Source: Chthonomonas sp.
Lineage (GTDB): Bacteria; Armatimonadota; Fimbriimonadia; Fimbriimonadales; Fimbriimonadaceae
DNA length: 64,000 bases
Direction: 5' to 3'
Assembly: GCA_016788115.1 (NCBI GenBank)
Contig: JAEURR010000007.1
Location: forward strand, 88,488 to 152,487
In this document: positions 42,550 through 51,254 of the stretch, one piece after another
Layout of the letters: every line of letters begins with the position of its first letter
Numbering within the stretch: the first letter of the stretch is position 1
Program-made: the position numbers and the translations under genes
The notes under the pieces: model-generated
Seen by the model: only the letters and a program-made list of their open reading frames with translations
Databases searched by the model: none
What the model was told of the DNA's origin: nothing

Positions 42550-43827
42550 ATGACCACGCCCACCGAACGGTTGCGAACAACCTTCCACGTAGCCCTGAGC
42601 AGCTACTGGTTCACCACGCACATGCTTTGGGGAGTGCTGATGACCTACACGGTGGCGGTCATCGTCAAAGCTACCGCCAGCGCCAATCCCGCGCAGCTCA
42701 CGGGGAACATCCTCGGAATCGGCAGCATCGCCGCAATCGTGGTCCCCTTGCTCGTCGGCCCTATGAGCGACCGCTGCCTGTCGCATCTAGGTCGCCGCCG
42801 CCCATTCATGCTGACCGGCACGATCATGAGCATCGTGGGCCTGGCTGGCATCGGATTCGCCGCGCATCAGTTAAGCATTCCGCTGTTGGTGTTGGGCTAT
42901 CTCATTACAAACCTGGGTAACAACATTGCCACCGCTGCGTATAGCGGGTTGATCCCCGATCTGGTCCCCATGGACCAGCGAGGGACGGCATCCGGGTTCA
43001 TGGCGGCGCTCTCGCAGCTCGGTACGCTCTTGGGTCTGATAGCAGGAGCATTCCTTGGAAAGGTTCACCAAGTCCCGATGCTGATGGCTCTGCTCGCGGT
43101 GATACTCGGGCTCTCGCTTGTGGCCACGATGACCATGGTCAAGGAGACCGCTATCACCGAGGCCCCCCCGGCGATTCCACCGTCGAAGATGCTTGCCTCA
43201 CTCTGGGAGCCGATGAAGCACAACGATTTCCGCTGGGTCTGGATCACGCGTGCGCTGGTGGTCATGGGTTTCTATTGCATTCAGCCATTTCTCATCTTCT
43301 TTTCCGCGGACGTCCTGCGCGGCTCCGATCCAAGCAAGACGACCCTGCTGCTGGGGGCCAGCGTGATTGTCTGTGCGAGTGTCAGCGGGCTTGTTGGTGG
43401 CATGCTCGGCGACCGACATGGGCGGAAGCGAATCGTCATCTGGGCAAACTCATTGATGGCGATTATCTGCGTGGGGTTTGCGATCGCGACCACGGTTCCC
43501 ACAGCGATCGTTGCCGCCGCAATTTTTGGGCTCGCGTACGGCGCGTACTACAGCGTTGACTGGGCGCTGGGATCGGATGTCTTGCCGAACCATGCCGATG
43601 CAGGCAAAGACATGGCGGTGTGGCATATCGCCATGACGCTGCCGCAGGCAGTGGCCGCCCCGCTCGCCGGTCAAATGATCGCAGCGTTCGGGTCCACACA
43701 GGTGCAGCGCGGCGGAGAGATGGTGACCTCTTACCCGCATGCGGGCTACGTCACGCTGTTCCTTGTCGCAGGCTTGTTTACCGGCGCAGGAGCGGTCCTA
43801 CTGAGGAAGGTCCGCGGCTCGACCTAA
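42550..43827 (+). CDS. Major facilitator superfamily transporter, sugar-cation symporter-like
   Basis: A 425-residue protein with about 12 transmembrane helices and the MFS loop motifs GPMSDRCLSHLGRRRPFML (after helix 2) and GGMLGDRHGRKR (after helix 8). The pattern GPMSDR...GRRRPF resembles glycoside-pentoside-hexuronide and sucrose-type transporters. The substrate is unknown and there is no catabolic operon around it. It is divergent from the barrel protein; the stop overlaps that of the TPR gene by four bases. Confidence 0.88.
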   Translation: MTTPTERLRTTFHVALSSYWFTTHMLWGVLMTYTVAVIVKATASANPAQLTGNILGIGSIAAIVVPLLVGPMSDRCLSHLGRRRPFMLTGTIMSIVGLAGIGFAAHQLSIPLLVLGYLITNLGNNIATAAYSGLIPDLVPMDQRGTASGFMAALSQLGTLLGLIAGAFLGKVHQVPMLMALLAVILGLSLVATMTMVKETAITEAPPAIPPSKMLASLWEPMKHNDFRWVWITRALVVMGFYCIQPFLIFFSADVLRGSDPSKTTLLLGASVIVCASVSGLVGGMLGDRHGRKRIVIWANSLMAIICVGFAIATTVPTAIVAAAIFGLAYGAYYSVDWALGSDVLPNHADAGKDMAVWHIAMTLPQAVAAPLAGQMIAAFGSTQVQRGGEMVTSYPHAGYVTLFLVAGLFTGAGAVLLRKVRGST

Positions 43828-44831
43828 TGCTCGTGATCATGGCCGTGTCCGTGATCATGGTCGTGATCATGGTCATGCGTGTCTTCACGTGCGGCCGCCT
43901 CGGCGGCCAGGTCGATCTCCTTGTGCCGCTTCAGTTCGAGCTCGTAAGCCGAGGGGCTGAGCACTTTGGGGATCGGGTGTGAAAGTCTCCAGAGAACGCG
44001 ATCTTGTGGAAACTGCGCAAGCCCTTCGCGTGCGATCCGCAACTGCTCCGCCAGGTTCCCTTGCTCGCGGTGCACCAACGCCAGCCAACGATAGCTCTGC
44101 TGCAGGGCGTCGGATTCCTCTTCTTCCAAGAGCTTTGCATCGCGCGGTTTCAGCGCAATCGCAGCTGTGAAGTATGGGACGCTCGCGTCCATGTCCTTAG
44201 CTTTGCGCAGGAGGACGCTTCCCATCTCGTTCTGGAGGGCGATGCTCTTCGGGTTGTGACTGATGCCTTCGTTGAGGTAGGCGACGGCCTTGGCTACCCC
44301 CATAGGATCCTTGTCCCAGCAGAGTATGTTCGCTCCGACGGTCCATGCAGGGATGAACTGAGGATCGACCCAGGTCATGAGTCTGAATAGCGGGAGGGAC
44401 TCGCGCGGCGAGTTGTGATCGTGCCCGCGCATGTCCTTGTAAGTCTTGGTTTCCCGTTCGATGTCCCCAAAGATGCCGCGGAAATCGTGTTCGGCGGAAG
44501 GGATCACGGTTGTGATCTTGCTGTCGTCGTGGAGTTCGTTCTCGTGGTTATCGCTTGATCCGACGCCGCGCTTGCCCGCAGACACCTCTTGTTCGGTGAG
44601 CGGTCGCATTTCGACGCCGTTGTGCAGGTACAGATCGGCGCGTAGCCAAAGCCAAGCCGATAAGTTCGTGCGAAACTGCCCGAGCAAGGACGCCGACGCG
44701 TGGGTCTCGTGTGCGTTCAGACCCGCGTTTTGGTGCGGGGCTTCAAGTTCGGGCTGCACGCGCTGCGCACCGAGGCTCGCCAGTACTGCGATGCTCAGAG
44801 CACCTAGGCCGATCCACTTGGATGAGTTCAT
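43824..44831 (-). CDS. Membrane-anchored TPR protein with histidine-rich C-terminal tail
   Basis: A 335-residue protein with one N-terminal hydrophobic helix (about 5-21), a region with TPR-like repeats (about 165-285, including AVAYLNEGISHNPKSIALQNE and VPYFTAAIALKP) and a tail HDHDHDHDHGHGHDHEH. Such tails bind Zn, Ni or Cu. It is the last gene of an ABC transporter operon and its ATG overlaps the permease stop (ATGA); the frame is open upstream inside the permease but is not a plausible protein there. It may be an envelope partner of the exporter; its function is unknown. Confidence 0.75.
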   Translation of the reverse strand: MNSSKWIGLGALSIAVLASLGAQRVQPELEAPHQNAGLNAHETHASASLLGQFRTNLSAWLWLRADLYLHNGVEMRPLTEQEVSAGKRGVGSSDNHENELHDDSKITTVIPSAEHDFRGIFGDIERETKTYKDMRGHDHNSPRESLPLFRLMTWVDPQFIPAWTVGANILCWDKDPMGVAKAVAYLNEGISHNPKSIALQNEMGSVLLRKAKDMDASVPYFTAAIALKPRDAKLLEEEESDALQQSYRWLALVHREQGNLAEQLRIAREGLAQFPQDRVLWRLSHPIPKVLSPSAYELELKRHKEIDLAAEAAAREDTHDHDHDHDHGHGHDHEH

Positions 44832-45604
44832 ACTGCCTGCTTCCTGAACTTCACCCAGCCCAGCGTGACCATCGCAGCGGAGTAGACCAAGGCGTAAGCG
44901 AATAGAGTCCCTACAACCCAAAGCGGTACTGGCCCCCAGTGGGCGTTTGCGGCGCGTGAGCCGAGGTCGAAGAGTCCGTATTGCGGTAGCGCGGCATTCA
45001 TGACCTTGAAGAGCCCCTGCATCGCAGGCGGGCTGAAATCGTACGCCATCGTGAATGCCCGGGTAAGCATGCTCGAACCAAACGCGAGGATAAAGCTCAT
45101 GGTCGCCGCGGCAGCCGGGGTCATGAACAAACTCAGGCTCAAGCTCACGGCGCATACAATGCTCAAACCGAGCACCTTGCACAGGACGAATTGGGCCATG
45201 ACCGGCTCGAAATGTACGTGGAACATCGCAAGCGAAATCGCGGTGAGTCCCGCCAAGATCAGGAAGCTGATCCAGGTGACGCAGATGGCCCCCACGAGCT
45301 TGCCGATGAGCAGGTCTAGCCTTGAAATCGGGCGGGCAATGAGCGGGTACAGCGTTCGATTCTTGATCTCTTCCGGCATGAGGCGGCTCGCAGTCAAGAT
45401 GCCGATGATCGTGCTGAAGAGGCCGAGCACGGTAGCAGCAAGGTCCTTGGCGAATGCTTCGAGCCCGTTGAGTCCGAAGAACCCAAGCGCGCCTGCGCTG
45501 AGCATGATGAGGAACCCGAGGATCGCGACAACCCAGAGGTCTTTGCGACGGATCGATTCGAGAATCACGGCGCGTGCGAGCGCCCACCAAACTTGAAACT
45601 TCAT
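44828..45604 (-). CDS. ABC-2 type transporter permease
   Basis: A 258-residue integral membrane protein with six predicted helices and an N-terminal cytoplasmic amphipathic segment (ARAVILESIRRKDLW) typical of ABC-2 exporters. LMPEEIKNRTLYPLIARPISR is the conserved cytoplasmic loop of this group. It is coupled by ATGA to the ATPase gene upstream and the TPR gene downstream. The substrate is unknown. Confidence 0.88.
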   Translation of the reverse strand: MKFQVWWALARAVILESIRRKDLWVVAILGFLIMLSAGALGFFGLNGLEAFAKDLAATVLGLFSTIIGILTASRLMPEEIKNRTLYPLIARPISRLDLLIGKLVGAICVTWISFLILAGLTAISLAMFHVHFEPVMAQFVLCKVLGLSIVCAVSLSLSLFMTPAAAATMSFILAFGSSMLTRAFTMAYDFSPPAMQGLFKVMNAALPQYGLFDLGSRAANAHWGPVPLWVVGTLFAYALVYSAAMVTLGWVKFRKQAV

Positions 45605-46515
45605 GCAGCCCTCCCAACGGTGGAGACAAAGTACTCCTCAAGCGAACCATCAGCCGCGATGAGGTTGAGGATCACCCCTCGATTGCGGACGATTAGATCG
45701 ATCGCCCGGAGCAAATCTTCCTTGTTGCTGAACGTTGCCCGCCAGCGGTGCCGACCGAGCGATTCGAGCGTTTTCGGGAGGACGTCCAAATCGATATCGC
45801 CAGAAAACTCGACTTCGAATCCGCGGAGGGAGTCCTTGAGCGCGGTCATCTCGCGCTCTTCGATCAAACGGCCTTGGTCTATAAGGATGATGCGGTCGCA
45901 GAGCATCTCGACCTCGGCCAACTCGTGGCTGGAGAAGAGGAGCGTTGCGCCTTGTCGTTGGCGATCGAGCAACAAGTTGCGAAGCTCGCGACGACCGACG
46001 GGGTCGAGGCCGCTGGTGACTTCATCAAGCACCAACAGCTCAGGGCTGCCAAGCAGCGACTGGGCGATCCCCACGCGCTGAAGCATTCCCTTGCTCATGG
46101 TTCGGTTGAGCCGGTTCATGGCATCATCGAGGCCGACCAGATCCAACAGCTCTTGCGATTCTCGCTTGAGCGATGCACCCCGCAGACCCTGGAGTTCGCC
46201 GTAGAGACGCAGGGTCTCTAGCGGTGTGAGGTACGGGTAGTACACGGCGACCTCGGGCAGGTATCCGATTTTCTTTCGGGCCTGCTCCGTCCCAGCGTCG
46301 AGCCCGAAGACCTTGGCAGAGCCAGATTTCGGTTGCACGAAGCCCATGAGGACTTTCAAGGTCGAGGATTTGCCTGCACCGTTGGGCCCAAGGAATCCGA
46401 TGATCTCGCCGGTCTTCACCTGGAACGAGAGGTCGGTGACTGCCTGAATCGGTGTCTTGCCCTTGCGGGAGTACTGAATCCCCAACTGATCTACTTCAAT
46501 GGCGTAATCGCACAT
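45601..46515 (-). CDS. ABC transporter ATP-binding protein
   Basis: A 304-residue ATPase: Walker A GPNGAGKSST, signature MSKGMLQRVG (the SKGM form common in ABC-2 exporters), Walker B LLVLDEVTSGLD and switch His in FSSHELAE. A C-terminal extension of about 85 residues follows the nucleotide-binding domain. It is first in the ABC operon. There is no ribosome binding site; TAATCT lies 9 bases before the ATG. Confidence 0.94.
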   Translation of the reverse strand: MCDYAIEVDQLGIQYSRKGKTPIQAVTDLSFQVKTGEIIGFLGPNGAGKSSTLKVLMGFVQPKSGSAKVFGLDAGTEQARKKIGYLPEVAVYYPYLTPLETLRLYGELQGLRGASLKRESQELLDLVGLDDAMNRLNRTMSKGMLQRVGIAQSLLGSPELLVLDEVTSGLDPVGRRELRNLLLDRQRQGATLLFSSHELAEVEMLCDRIILIDQGRLIEEREMTALKDSLRGFEVEFSGDIDLDVLPKTLESLGRHRWRATFSNKEDLLRAIDLIVRNRGVILNLIAADGSLEEYFVSTVGRAA

Positions 46516-46537
46516 AGTTAAAGTAGATTATCGGAGG

Positions 46538-46555
46538 TTAGGGTCGAAACCCTAA
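46538..46555 (-). other. Short stable hairpin upstream of the ABC operon
   Basis: TTAGGGT and ACCCTAA form a perfect 7-bp stem; on the minus strand the loop is TTCG, an especially stable tetraloop. It lies between the PilZ stop and the ABC ATPase start with no T-run, so it may be a weak terminator or mRNA end-protector for the PilZ transcript. Confidence 0.4.
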
Positions 46556-46578
46556 GACTTGAGGCTTCAAATGCTTCG

Positions 46579-47178
46579 CTAAGCGGAGCGGGTGCGAGTT
46601 ACCGTGACACGCTCACCATCTTGCAACAGCACTTGCCAGCGCGCCCAAGTGAGGCGATCCATCTTCTCCAGGCTCACGCCGATGCGAAAAGAACCTTCGG
46701 AACTCGATGGTCCGGAGTAGGTCACGTGCCCCGCCGCAGCGAGGGGTCCATCCTCGGTTTCGAGCGAAAACTCCAGTCGAGTGCCGGTTGGCAGCGGCTG
46801 GAAGGTCTCTAGCCCGATGCCGCCTTCGCTGATATCGCAAAGTTCACCCATGACTGCTTCGCCATCGATTTGGATCGGAAGTTCCATTCGCTTGCGGCGA
46901 CGGGCAGTCTGTTTGGAATCGACGAGGGTGATGCGGCTGTCAATGGAGCATCGAAGGGTCTGTCCGTCGCGCTCAGTGACCCGGACAAGGAACTGGAAGG
47001 TACCCGTGGGAATGGTGATCGAAAACGCCAGGCGGTCGCCCTTGGCTGCTTCGGTCTGGCCGAGCAGATCAAGCTGCAAATCATTCACCTCGGTCTCGGC
47101 GACCCATCCCCAGAACGATTCCGAGGTGCGCAAAGACTTCGCGAAGAAGCGATATCCGCGGTAGATTTTCAGATCCAT
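46579..47178 (-). CDS. PilZ domain protein, probable cyclic di-GMP receptor
   Basis: A 199-residue protein with an N-terminal YcgR-like flanking region and a C-terminal PilZ domain. The two cyclic di-GMP binding motifs are present: an Arg-rich switch (ARRRKR, about 92-97) and CDISEGGIGL (about 113-122, the D/NxSxxG motif). AGGA about 8 bases before the ATG supports the start. It could link the diguanylate cyclase at 36757 to the flagellar motor or pili, but nothing in the window shows this directly. Confidence 0.87.
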   Translation of the reverse strand: MDLKIYRGYRFFAKSLRTSESFWGWVAETEVNDLQLDLLGQTEAAKGDRLAFSITIPTGTFQFLVRVTERDGQTLRCSIDSRITLVDSKQTARRRKRMELPIQIDGEAVMGELCDISEGGIGLETFQPLPTGTRLEFSLETEDGPLAAAGHVTYSGPSSSEGSFRIGVSLEKMDRLTWARWQVLLQDGERVTVTRTRSA

Positions 47179-47239
47179 AGTCCGTCCTAGCTTAAAGTCG
47201 GCTCACAACGCTCAAATACTCACCGAAATTGTTACCGAG

Positions 47240-47267
47240 TTGTCAATCATCAGATGGCTGGTACCCT
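47240..47267 (+). promoter_or_regulatory. Sigma-70 type promoter of the isomerase-like gene
   Basis: TTGTCA (47240-47245, 5 of 6 matches to the consensus) and TACCCT (47262-47267) are spaced by 16 bases. The ATG follows 9 bases after the -10, so the leader would be about three bases, and no ribosome binding site is seen. Confidence 0.6.
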
Positions 47268-47276
47268 TGAATAAAC

Positions 47277-48161
47277 ATGAGTCACGCGCAGCACTTGGAC
47301 ATCCGAATCGGCACGCTCGTCTCGATGGACCGTGCAGAGTCGGTCATCCCTCAAATCATCGGCCATGGGTTCGAGAGTTTTCAGCTCACTTGCTGGCAAA
47401 AGCTCCCCACGGAAGACGTTTCTGAACTCGCCAAGCGCATTCTGGGGCTGGTCGAAGGCCGCGCAGTGATCAGCGCGCTCGGACTCTACGGCAACCCGAT
47501 GACCGATGAACTTTGCCTGTCGGAGTGGCCGCGGATTGTCAAGCTTTGTGCGGCGTTCGGGTGCGACACAGTGTGCGGATTTACCGGCGCGCTGGAGGAT
47601 CGGCCTGTAGACCAAAATCTGGACCGGTTCGTTGAAGTGTGGGGCGAGCTGACCCGGATGGCCGAGGCCGAAGGGGTGAAGATCGGCTTCGAGAATTGCG
47701 ATATGGGCGGCTCTTGGGAGTCCCCAAGGTTCAACATCGCGCACAGCCCGCGGGCTTGGGAGATGCTCTTCAACGCAGTGAACAGCGATTCGCTCGGACT
47801 CGAGTGGGAGCCCTGCCACCAGATGGTTTCGTTCGTCGATCCCATCGCGAATCTGCGCGAGTGGGTCGGCAAGGTCGTTCACATTCATGGCAAGGATGCA
47901 ACGGTACACCACGACCTAGTGCGCAAGTACGGCACGCGCAGCGGCATGTATGTGGTTCACCACCGAACGCCGGGATTCGGTGACACGAATTGGAGCGACA
48001 TCATCACTCTCTTGAGGATGAACGGATTCTGCGGGGCAATCGACATCGAAGGTTGGCACGACCCCGTCTACCGTGAGGACCTGGAGATGACCGGCCAGGT
48101 GCATGCTTTGAACTATCTGAAGACCTGCCGTGGTGGAGCGTACGTGGAGAATCCCAAGTGA
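47277..48161 (+). CDS. Sugar phosphate isomerase/epimerase family TIM-barrel protein
   Basis: A 294-residue protein of the AP endonuclease 2-like TIM-barrel superfamily. Metal-site strands are recognisable: GFENCDMGG, LEWEPCHQM, VVHIHGKD and IDIEGWHD. Such enzymes isomerise or epimerise sugars and inositol derivatives. No dehydrogenase or kinase partner is adjacent. Its stop overlaps the next gene by GTGA. Confidence 0.82.
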   Translation: MSHAQHLDIRIGTLVSMDRAESVIPQIIGHGFESFQLTCWQKLPTEDVSELAKRILGLVEGRAVISALGLYGNPMTDELCLSEWPRIVKLCAAFGCDTVCGFTGALEDRPVDQNLDRFVEVWGELTRMAEAEGVKIGFENCDMGGSWESPRFNIAHSPRAWEMLFNAVNSDSLGLEWEPCHQMVSFVDPIANLREWVGKVVHIHGKDATVHHDLVRKYGTRSGMYVVHHRTPGFGDTNWSDIITLLRMNGFCGAIDIEGWHDPVYREDLEMTGQVHALNYLKTCRGGAYVENPK

Positions 48162-48481
48162 CGACCCTACAAATCGTCTTGATGGCGCTGGCGGCGATCC
48201 TGTGCTCCTGGGGAACGTTCCTCATCGTGACGACGCTGTTCCGGCAAGACCTCCAACCACGGATTTTTGCGGGAAAGATTTTGCGCGGGGCCATGACCGA
48301 AACGATTGGTCTGGTGTGCTGGCTGATCGGGTTCGTGCTCGGAGCCAAGCCGGGGCTCGCGCTTCCTGTGCTCATCCTAGGCTTGGGTGCGGGCGGGACC
48401 GCGGGCGTGTTCCACTCGCTGGTCGTCTCGCGACTGGTACCGACGATCAAATCGGTTGCTGATTCCGAAAAGCCTGAGTGA
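48158..48481 (+). CDS. Small membrane protein of unknown function
   Basis: A 107-residue protein with three hydrophobic segments (about 5-25, 45-63, 67-92). The GTG start overlaps the stop of the isomerase gene. The final 35 bases overlap the 3' end of folP on the other strand. No family recognised. Confidence 0.7.
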   Translation: MTTLQIVLMALAAILCSWGTFLIVTTLFRQDLQPRIFAGKILRGAMTETIGLVCWLIGFVLGAKPGLALPVLILGLGAGGTAGVFHSLVVSRLVPTIKSVADSEKPE

Positions 48482-49274
48482 CCCGGACTGCACGTCGGGT
48501 CGCCGCGACGTCGTGAACGCGCAGGATGCGCGCACCTGCGAGTTGCGCCTGTGCCGCGAGCACGAGACTCCCCTCAAGTCGCTCTTCGAGGGGGGCAGGT
48601 TCGGTTTCGGTGCCGAGGATTCGACCTAGAAACGATTTACGGCTGATCCCCACGAGCACCGGATACCCGCTCGCGACAAACACATCCGTCGCGCGGATCA
48701 ACGCTAGATTCTGCTCGGTGGTCTTCCCAAAGCCAATGCCCGGGTCGATCCAAATCTGTTCTTTGGGCAGGGCCAGCCTTCTTGCCCGCTGCAAGAGGAA
48801 CGTGAGAACCTCGGCCACCACGTCCTGGTAGGCGGGCGCAAGTTGCATGGTCCGTGGTGTCCCTTGCATGTGCATGAGGCAGACCGTACATCCGGATAGG
48901 TTGCAGAGCTCAGCCATCGCAGGATCGCTCAGGGCGGTGACATCGTTGACGATATGGGCTCCGGCTTCAATCGCTGCCTTGGCCACCGCGGCCTTGCTGG
49001 TGTCGATGGAGACGGGGATGCCGCGATTTGCCAGCTCGGTGACGACCGGAATCGTGCGGGCGATCTCCACCTCGGCCTCGACCGGTGCAGCACCAGGTCG
49101 GGTCGATTCGCCTCCAATGTCGATGACGTCGGCCCCCTGATCGCGCATGCTGAGCGCATGGGCGATGGCAGCCTGGCGGGATTGATAGAGCCCACCGTCG
49201 GAGAAACTGTCTGGAGTGACGTTCAGGATCCCCATGATCGCTGGGCGATCGGCTGGGAGTTCGAACTGGCTCAT
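48447..49274 (-). CDS. folP: Dihydropteroate synthase
   Basis: A 275-residue TIM-barrel enzyme joining p-aminobenzoate to the pterin in folate synthesis. MGILNVTPDSFSDGG, DIGGESTRPGA, IVNDVTAL and the C-terminal RVHDVAATRRAV (pterin-pyrophosphate binding) are all present. It is the last gene of an ACT-lysC-folP operon and overlaps lysC by ATGA. Confidence 0.96.
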   Translation of the reverse strand: MSQFELPADRPAIMGILNVTPDSFSDGGLYQSRQAAIAHALSMRDQGADVIDIGGESTRPGAAPVEAEVEIARTIPVVTELANRGIPVSIDTSKAAVAKAAIEAGAHIVNDVTALSDPAMAELCNLSGCTVCLMHMQGTPRTMQLAPAYQDVVAEVLTFLLQRARRLALPKEQIWIDPGIGFGKTTEQNLALIRATDVFVASGYPVLVGISRKSFLGRILGTETEPAPLEERLEGSLVLAAQAQLAGARILRVHDVAATRRAVRVTQAFRNQQPI

Positions 49275-50623
49275 TGCACCTCAAGGGTCACGAACTTGTC
49301 GTGCAGGATGCTTACTGCCTTCTCCAGCTCAGATTCTGGAATCAAGCAGCTCAGCGAAAGACCACTATCGCTGGTCTGGAAGACGGGGACGTTCTCTGCG
49401 TACAGCGTGCTCAAGACTCGGTGGAATGCCCCCGCCTTGTTCAAGTATTCGCGCCCAATCACGCTGACCATGGTGCACCCTTCGGTGAGCTCGATCGCCA
49501 CCGTTTTCACTCGACCCAGCCCTTTCAGGAGGTGCGCTTGGGTCTCGGCCTCCTTCGAGGGAGTCTCGCCTACCTGGAACATGTAGATCTGGGTCTCGTC
49601 CCCATTGAGCGGGATGACCAGACCGTCAATCAGGTTCTCCACTGTCGGGTACTGCCCGCGCGGTACGGCAAAACCGATGCCCGATGGACTGAGAGTCATC
49701 ATGTACAGATTGATGCCGTACTTGGCCATCATCGCAAAGACGTGGGCGGTCAGGGCGGCGCGATGTACTTCCGAAGCCTCGTGCAGATCGAACATCAAGT
49801 GCACCAGCTTCCCGGTGTGGGTGATGCCACTGACCTCGCGCTTGGGCAGTGCTCCCTGCTTCACGATTTCCGTGCCCGATGCTTGACTGAACGTGCTTTT
49901 GACCCAGAGCGGGATGTCGTACTTCATGGCGATCTCGGCCGCTCTGGGGTGCAAGACCTTCGCGCCGAGGTGGGCGATTTCTGCGACCTCTTCGTAGGTC
50001 ACTTGACTCAGCGTGGGCGCAGTGCGGACGTAATCGGGGTCGGCGGTCTTCACACCTTCCACGTCGGTGAAAATCTCGACGGCACTGGCTTTCAGGGCCG
50101 CACCTAGCGCCGCGCCGGTCGTATCGCTTCCGCCACGACCGAGGGTGGTGAGTTCGCCCCCTGGGTACGCGGGATCCGGATAGAAATTGCCCTGGAAGCC
50201 ACACACTACGGGGATGAAGCCCTTCTCCAGAGAACGCCGAATCGCGATCGGATTGATGCTGACGATGCGCGCGTTGCCGTAATTGCCGTCAGTTCGGATA
50301 CCGGCCTGGCCGCCGCGAAATGCCATCGCCTGGTGCCCCAGAGACTTGAGCGTGTGAGCGAAAATGACGCTCGAAAAGATCTCGCCGCAGGCAACCATCA
50401 AGTCGACTTCACGTGCATCGGGTTGGATAGCCGGATCGATCTCTCGCAAGAGATCAATCAGGGTGTCGGTCGCGTAGGGCTGACCTCTGCGCCCGATGGC
50501 ACTCACGACCACCACGGGAAGAAACCCCTGCTCCTTGGCCGAGATGACGCGAAGCGCGGCTTGCATGCGTGCTTCGGGGGTGGCGACGCTCGTCCCGCCG
50601 AACTTCATGACCTTGATCTTCAC
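49271..50623 (-). CDS. lysC: Aspartate kinase
   Basis: A 450-residue aspartokinase, the first step of the aspartate amino-acid family and of diaminopimelate synthesis. MKIKVMKFGGTSVA starts the kinase domain, with TLGRGGSDTTGAALG and FTDVEGVKTADP; two ACT regulatory domains follow from about residue 300. It is translationally coupled to the upstream ACT-only gene (ATGA) and to folP downstream. Confidence 0.95.
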   Translation of the reverse strand: MKIKVMKFGGTSVATPEARMQAALRVISAKEQGFLPVVVVSAIGRRGQPYATDTLIDLLREIDPAIQPDAREVDLMVACGEIFSSVIFAHTLKSLGHQAMAFRGGQAGIRTDGNYGNARIVSINPIAIRRSLEKGFIPVVCGFQGNFYPDPAYPGGELTTLGRGGSDTTGAALGAALKASAVEIFTDVEGVKTADPDYVRTAPTLSQVTYEEVAEIAHLGAKVLHPRAAEIAMKYDIPLWVKSTFSQASGTEIVKQGALPKREVSGITHTGKLVHLMFDLHEASEVHRAALTAHVFAMMAKYGINLYMMTLSPSGIGFAVPRGQYPTVENLIDGLVIPLNGDETQIYMFQVGETPSKEAETQAHLLKGLGRVKTVAIELTEGCTMVSVIGREYLNKAGAFHRVLSTLYAENVPVFQTSDSGLSLSCLIPESELEKAVSILHDKFVTLEVQ

Positions 50624-51177
50624 GCGTCCACCTCAAGGTTGGCAGCATGAAGCGCTTCCTGGATGACCTTTGCGCCGGACTCGGTGGTCGCAATCAACAG
50701 GCGGTCGTGGGTGTCCCCCAGATGGTCAACCGGCGCACCGGCCCCCAGCGCCACCGATAGGATCCGGGCAATGAGCCCTTCTTCGTCGCGGAGATTGACC
50801 GCGTGTACGAGCACGACGCTACGGTCAGTGTGGACGGTGAACTCAAGTCCAAGCGACGTCAGCCCTCGTTCGGCGAGCGGCGCATCCCGGTCGGCGACCA
50901 GACACGATACTCCCGACGGCGAGAACTTCATGAAGTCGACGCTCACACCCTGGGAGGCGATCGCCTCCAGGACGTTGAGACGCCACTCCATGACCGGCTC
51001 GGCCAGGTTCGAGACGTGTATCTGGGTGAACTCGGATCGTAGCTCGATCCTGCTGATGCCGCGCTTCTTCTCGAACTCAGTTTCGACAGGAGTGGCCGCC
51101 TCGGGCGGCGCGACGTCACACGAGATCGCCTCGGTATAGAATTTTGAACGGTTCCGTTTTGATGCCAACTGATTCAA
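50620..51177 (-). CDS. Stand-alone ACT-domain protein coupled to aspartate kinase
   Basis: A 185-residue protein: a poorly conserved N-terminal 40 residues, then two ACT-like units (about 42-105 and 115-185). The stretch LNVLEAIASQGVSVDFMKFSPSGVSCLV resembles the regulatory ACT domains of aspartokinase. It ends with an ATGA overlap into lysC. The start is uncertain: TTG at 51177 or TTG at 51168, the latter with AAGG 9 bases upstream. A role as an allosteric partner of LysC is inferred from the coupling. Confidence 0.78.
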   Translation of the reverse strand: MNQLASKRNRSKFYTEAISCDVAPPEAATPVETEFEKKRGISRIELRSEFTQIHVSNLAEPVMEWRLNVLEAIASQGVSVDFMKFSPSGVSCLVADRDAPLAERGLTSLGLEFTVHTDRSVVLVHAVNLRDEEGLIARILSVALGAGAPVDHLGDTHDRLLIATTESGAKVIQEALHAANLEVDA

Positions 51178-51254
51178 CCTTTGGGAAGGCTCCCTCGCGT
51201 CGGCGCCATTGCCGCACAGTCTTATTTTAGACGCGGGGGTGCGGCTGGATCAGG

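Noticed and set aside
44832..45650. Upstream extension of the TPR gene reading frame to 45650
   Set aside because: It is antisense-free but runs in another frame through the ABC permease gene with Arg-rich, non-protein-like sequence; the ATGA overlap at 44831 gives a natural start.
47170..47276. Cyclic di-GMP riboswitch near the PilZ gene
   Set aside because: The short gap holds an ordinary promoter for the isomerase-like gene and none of the GEMM tetraloop/receptor pattern.
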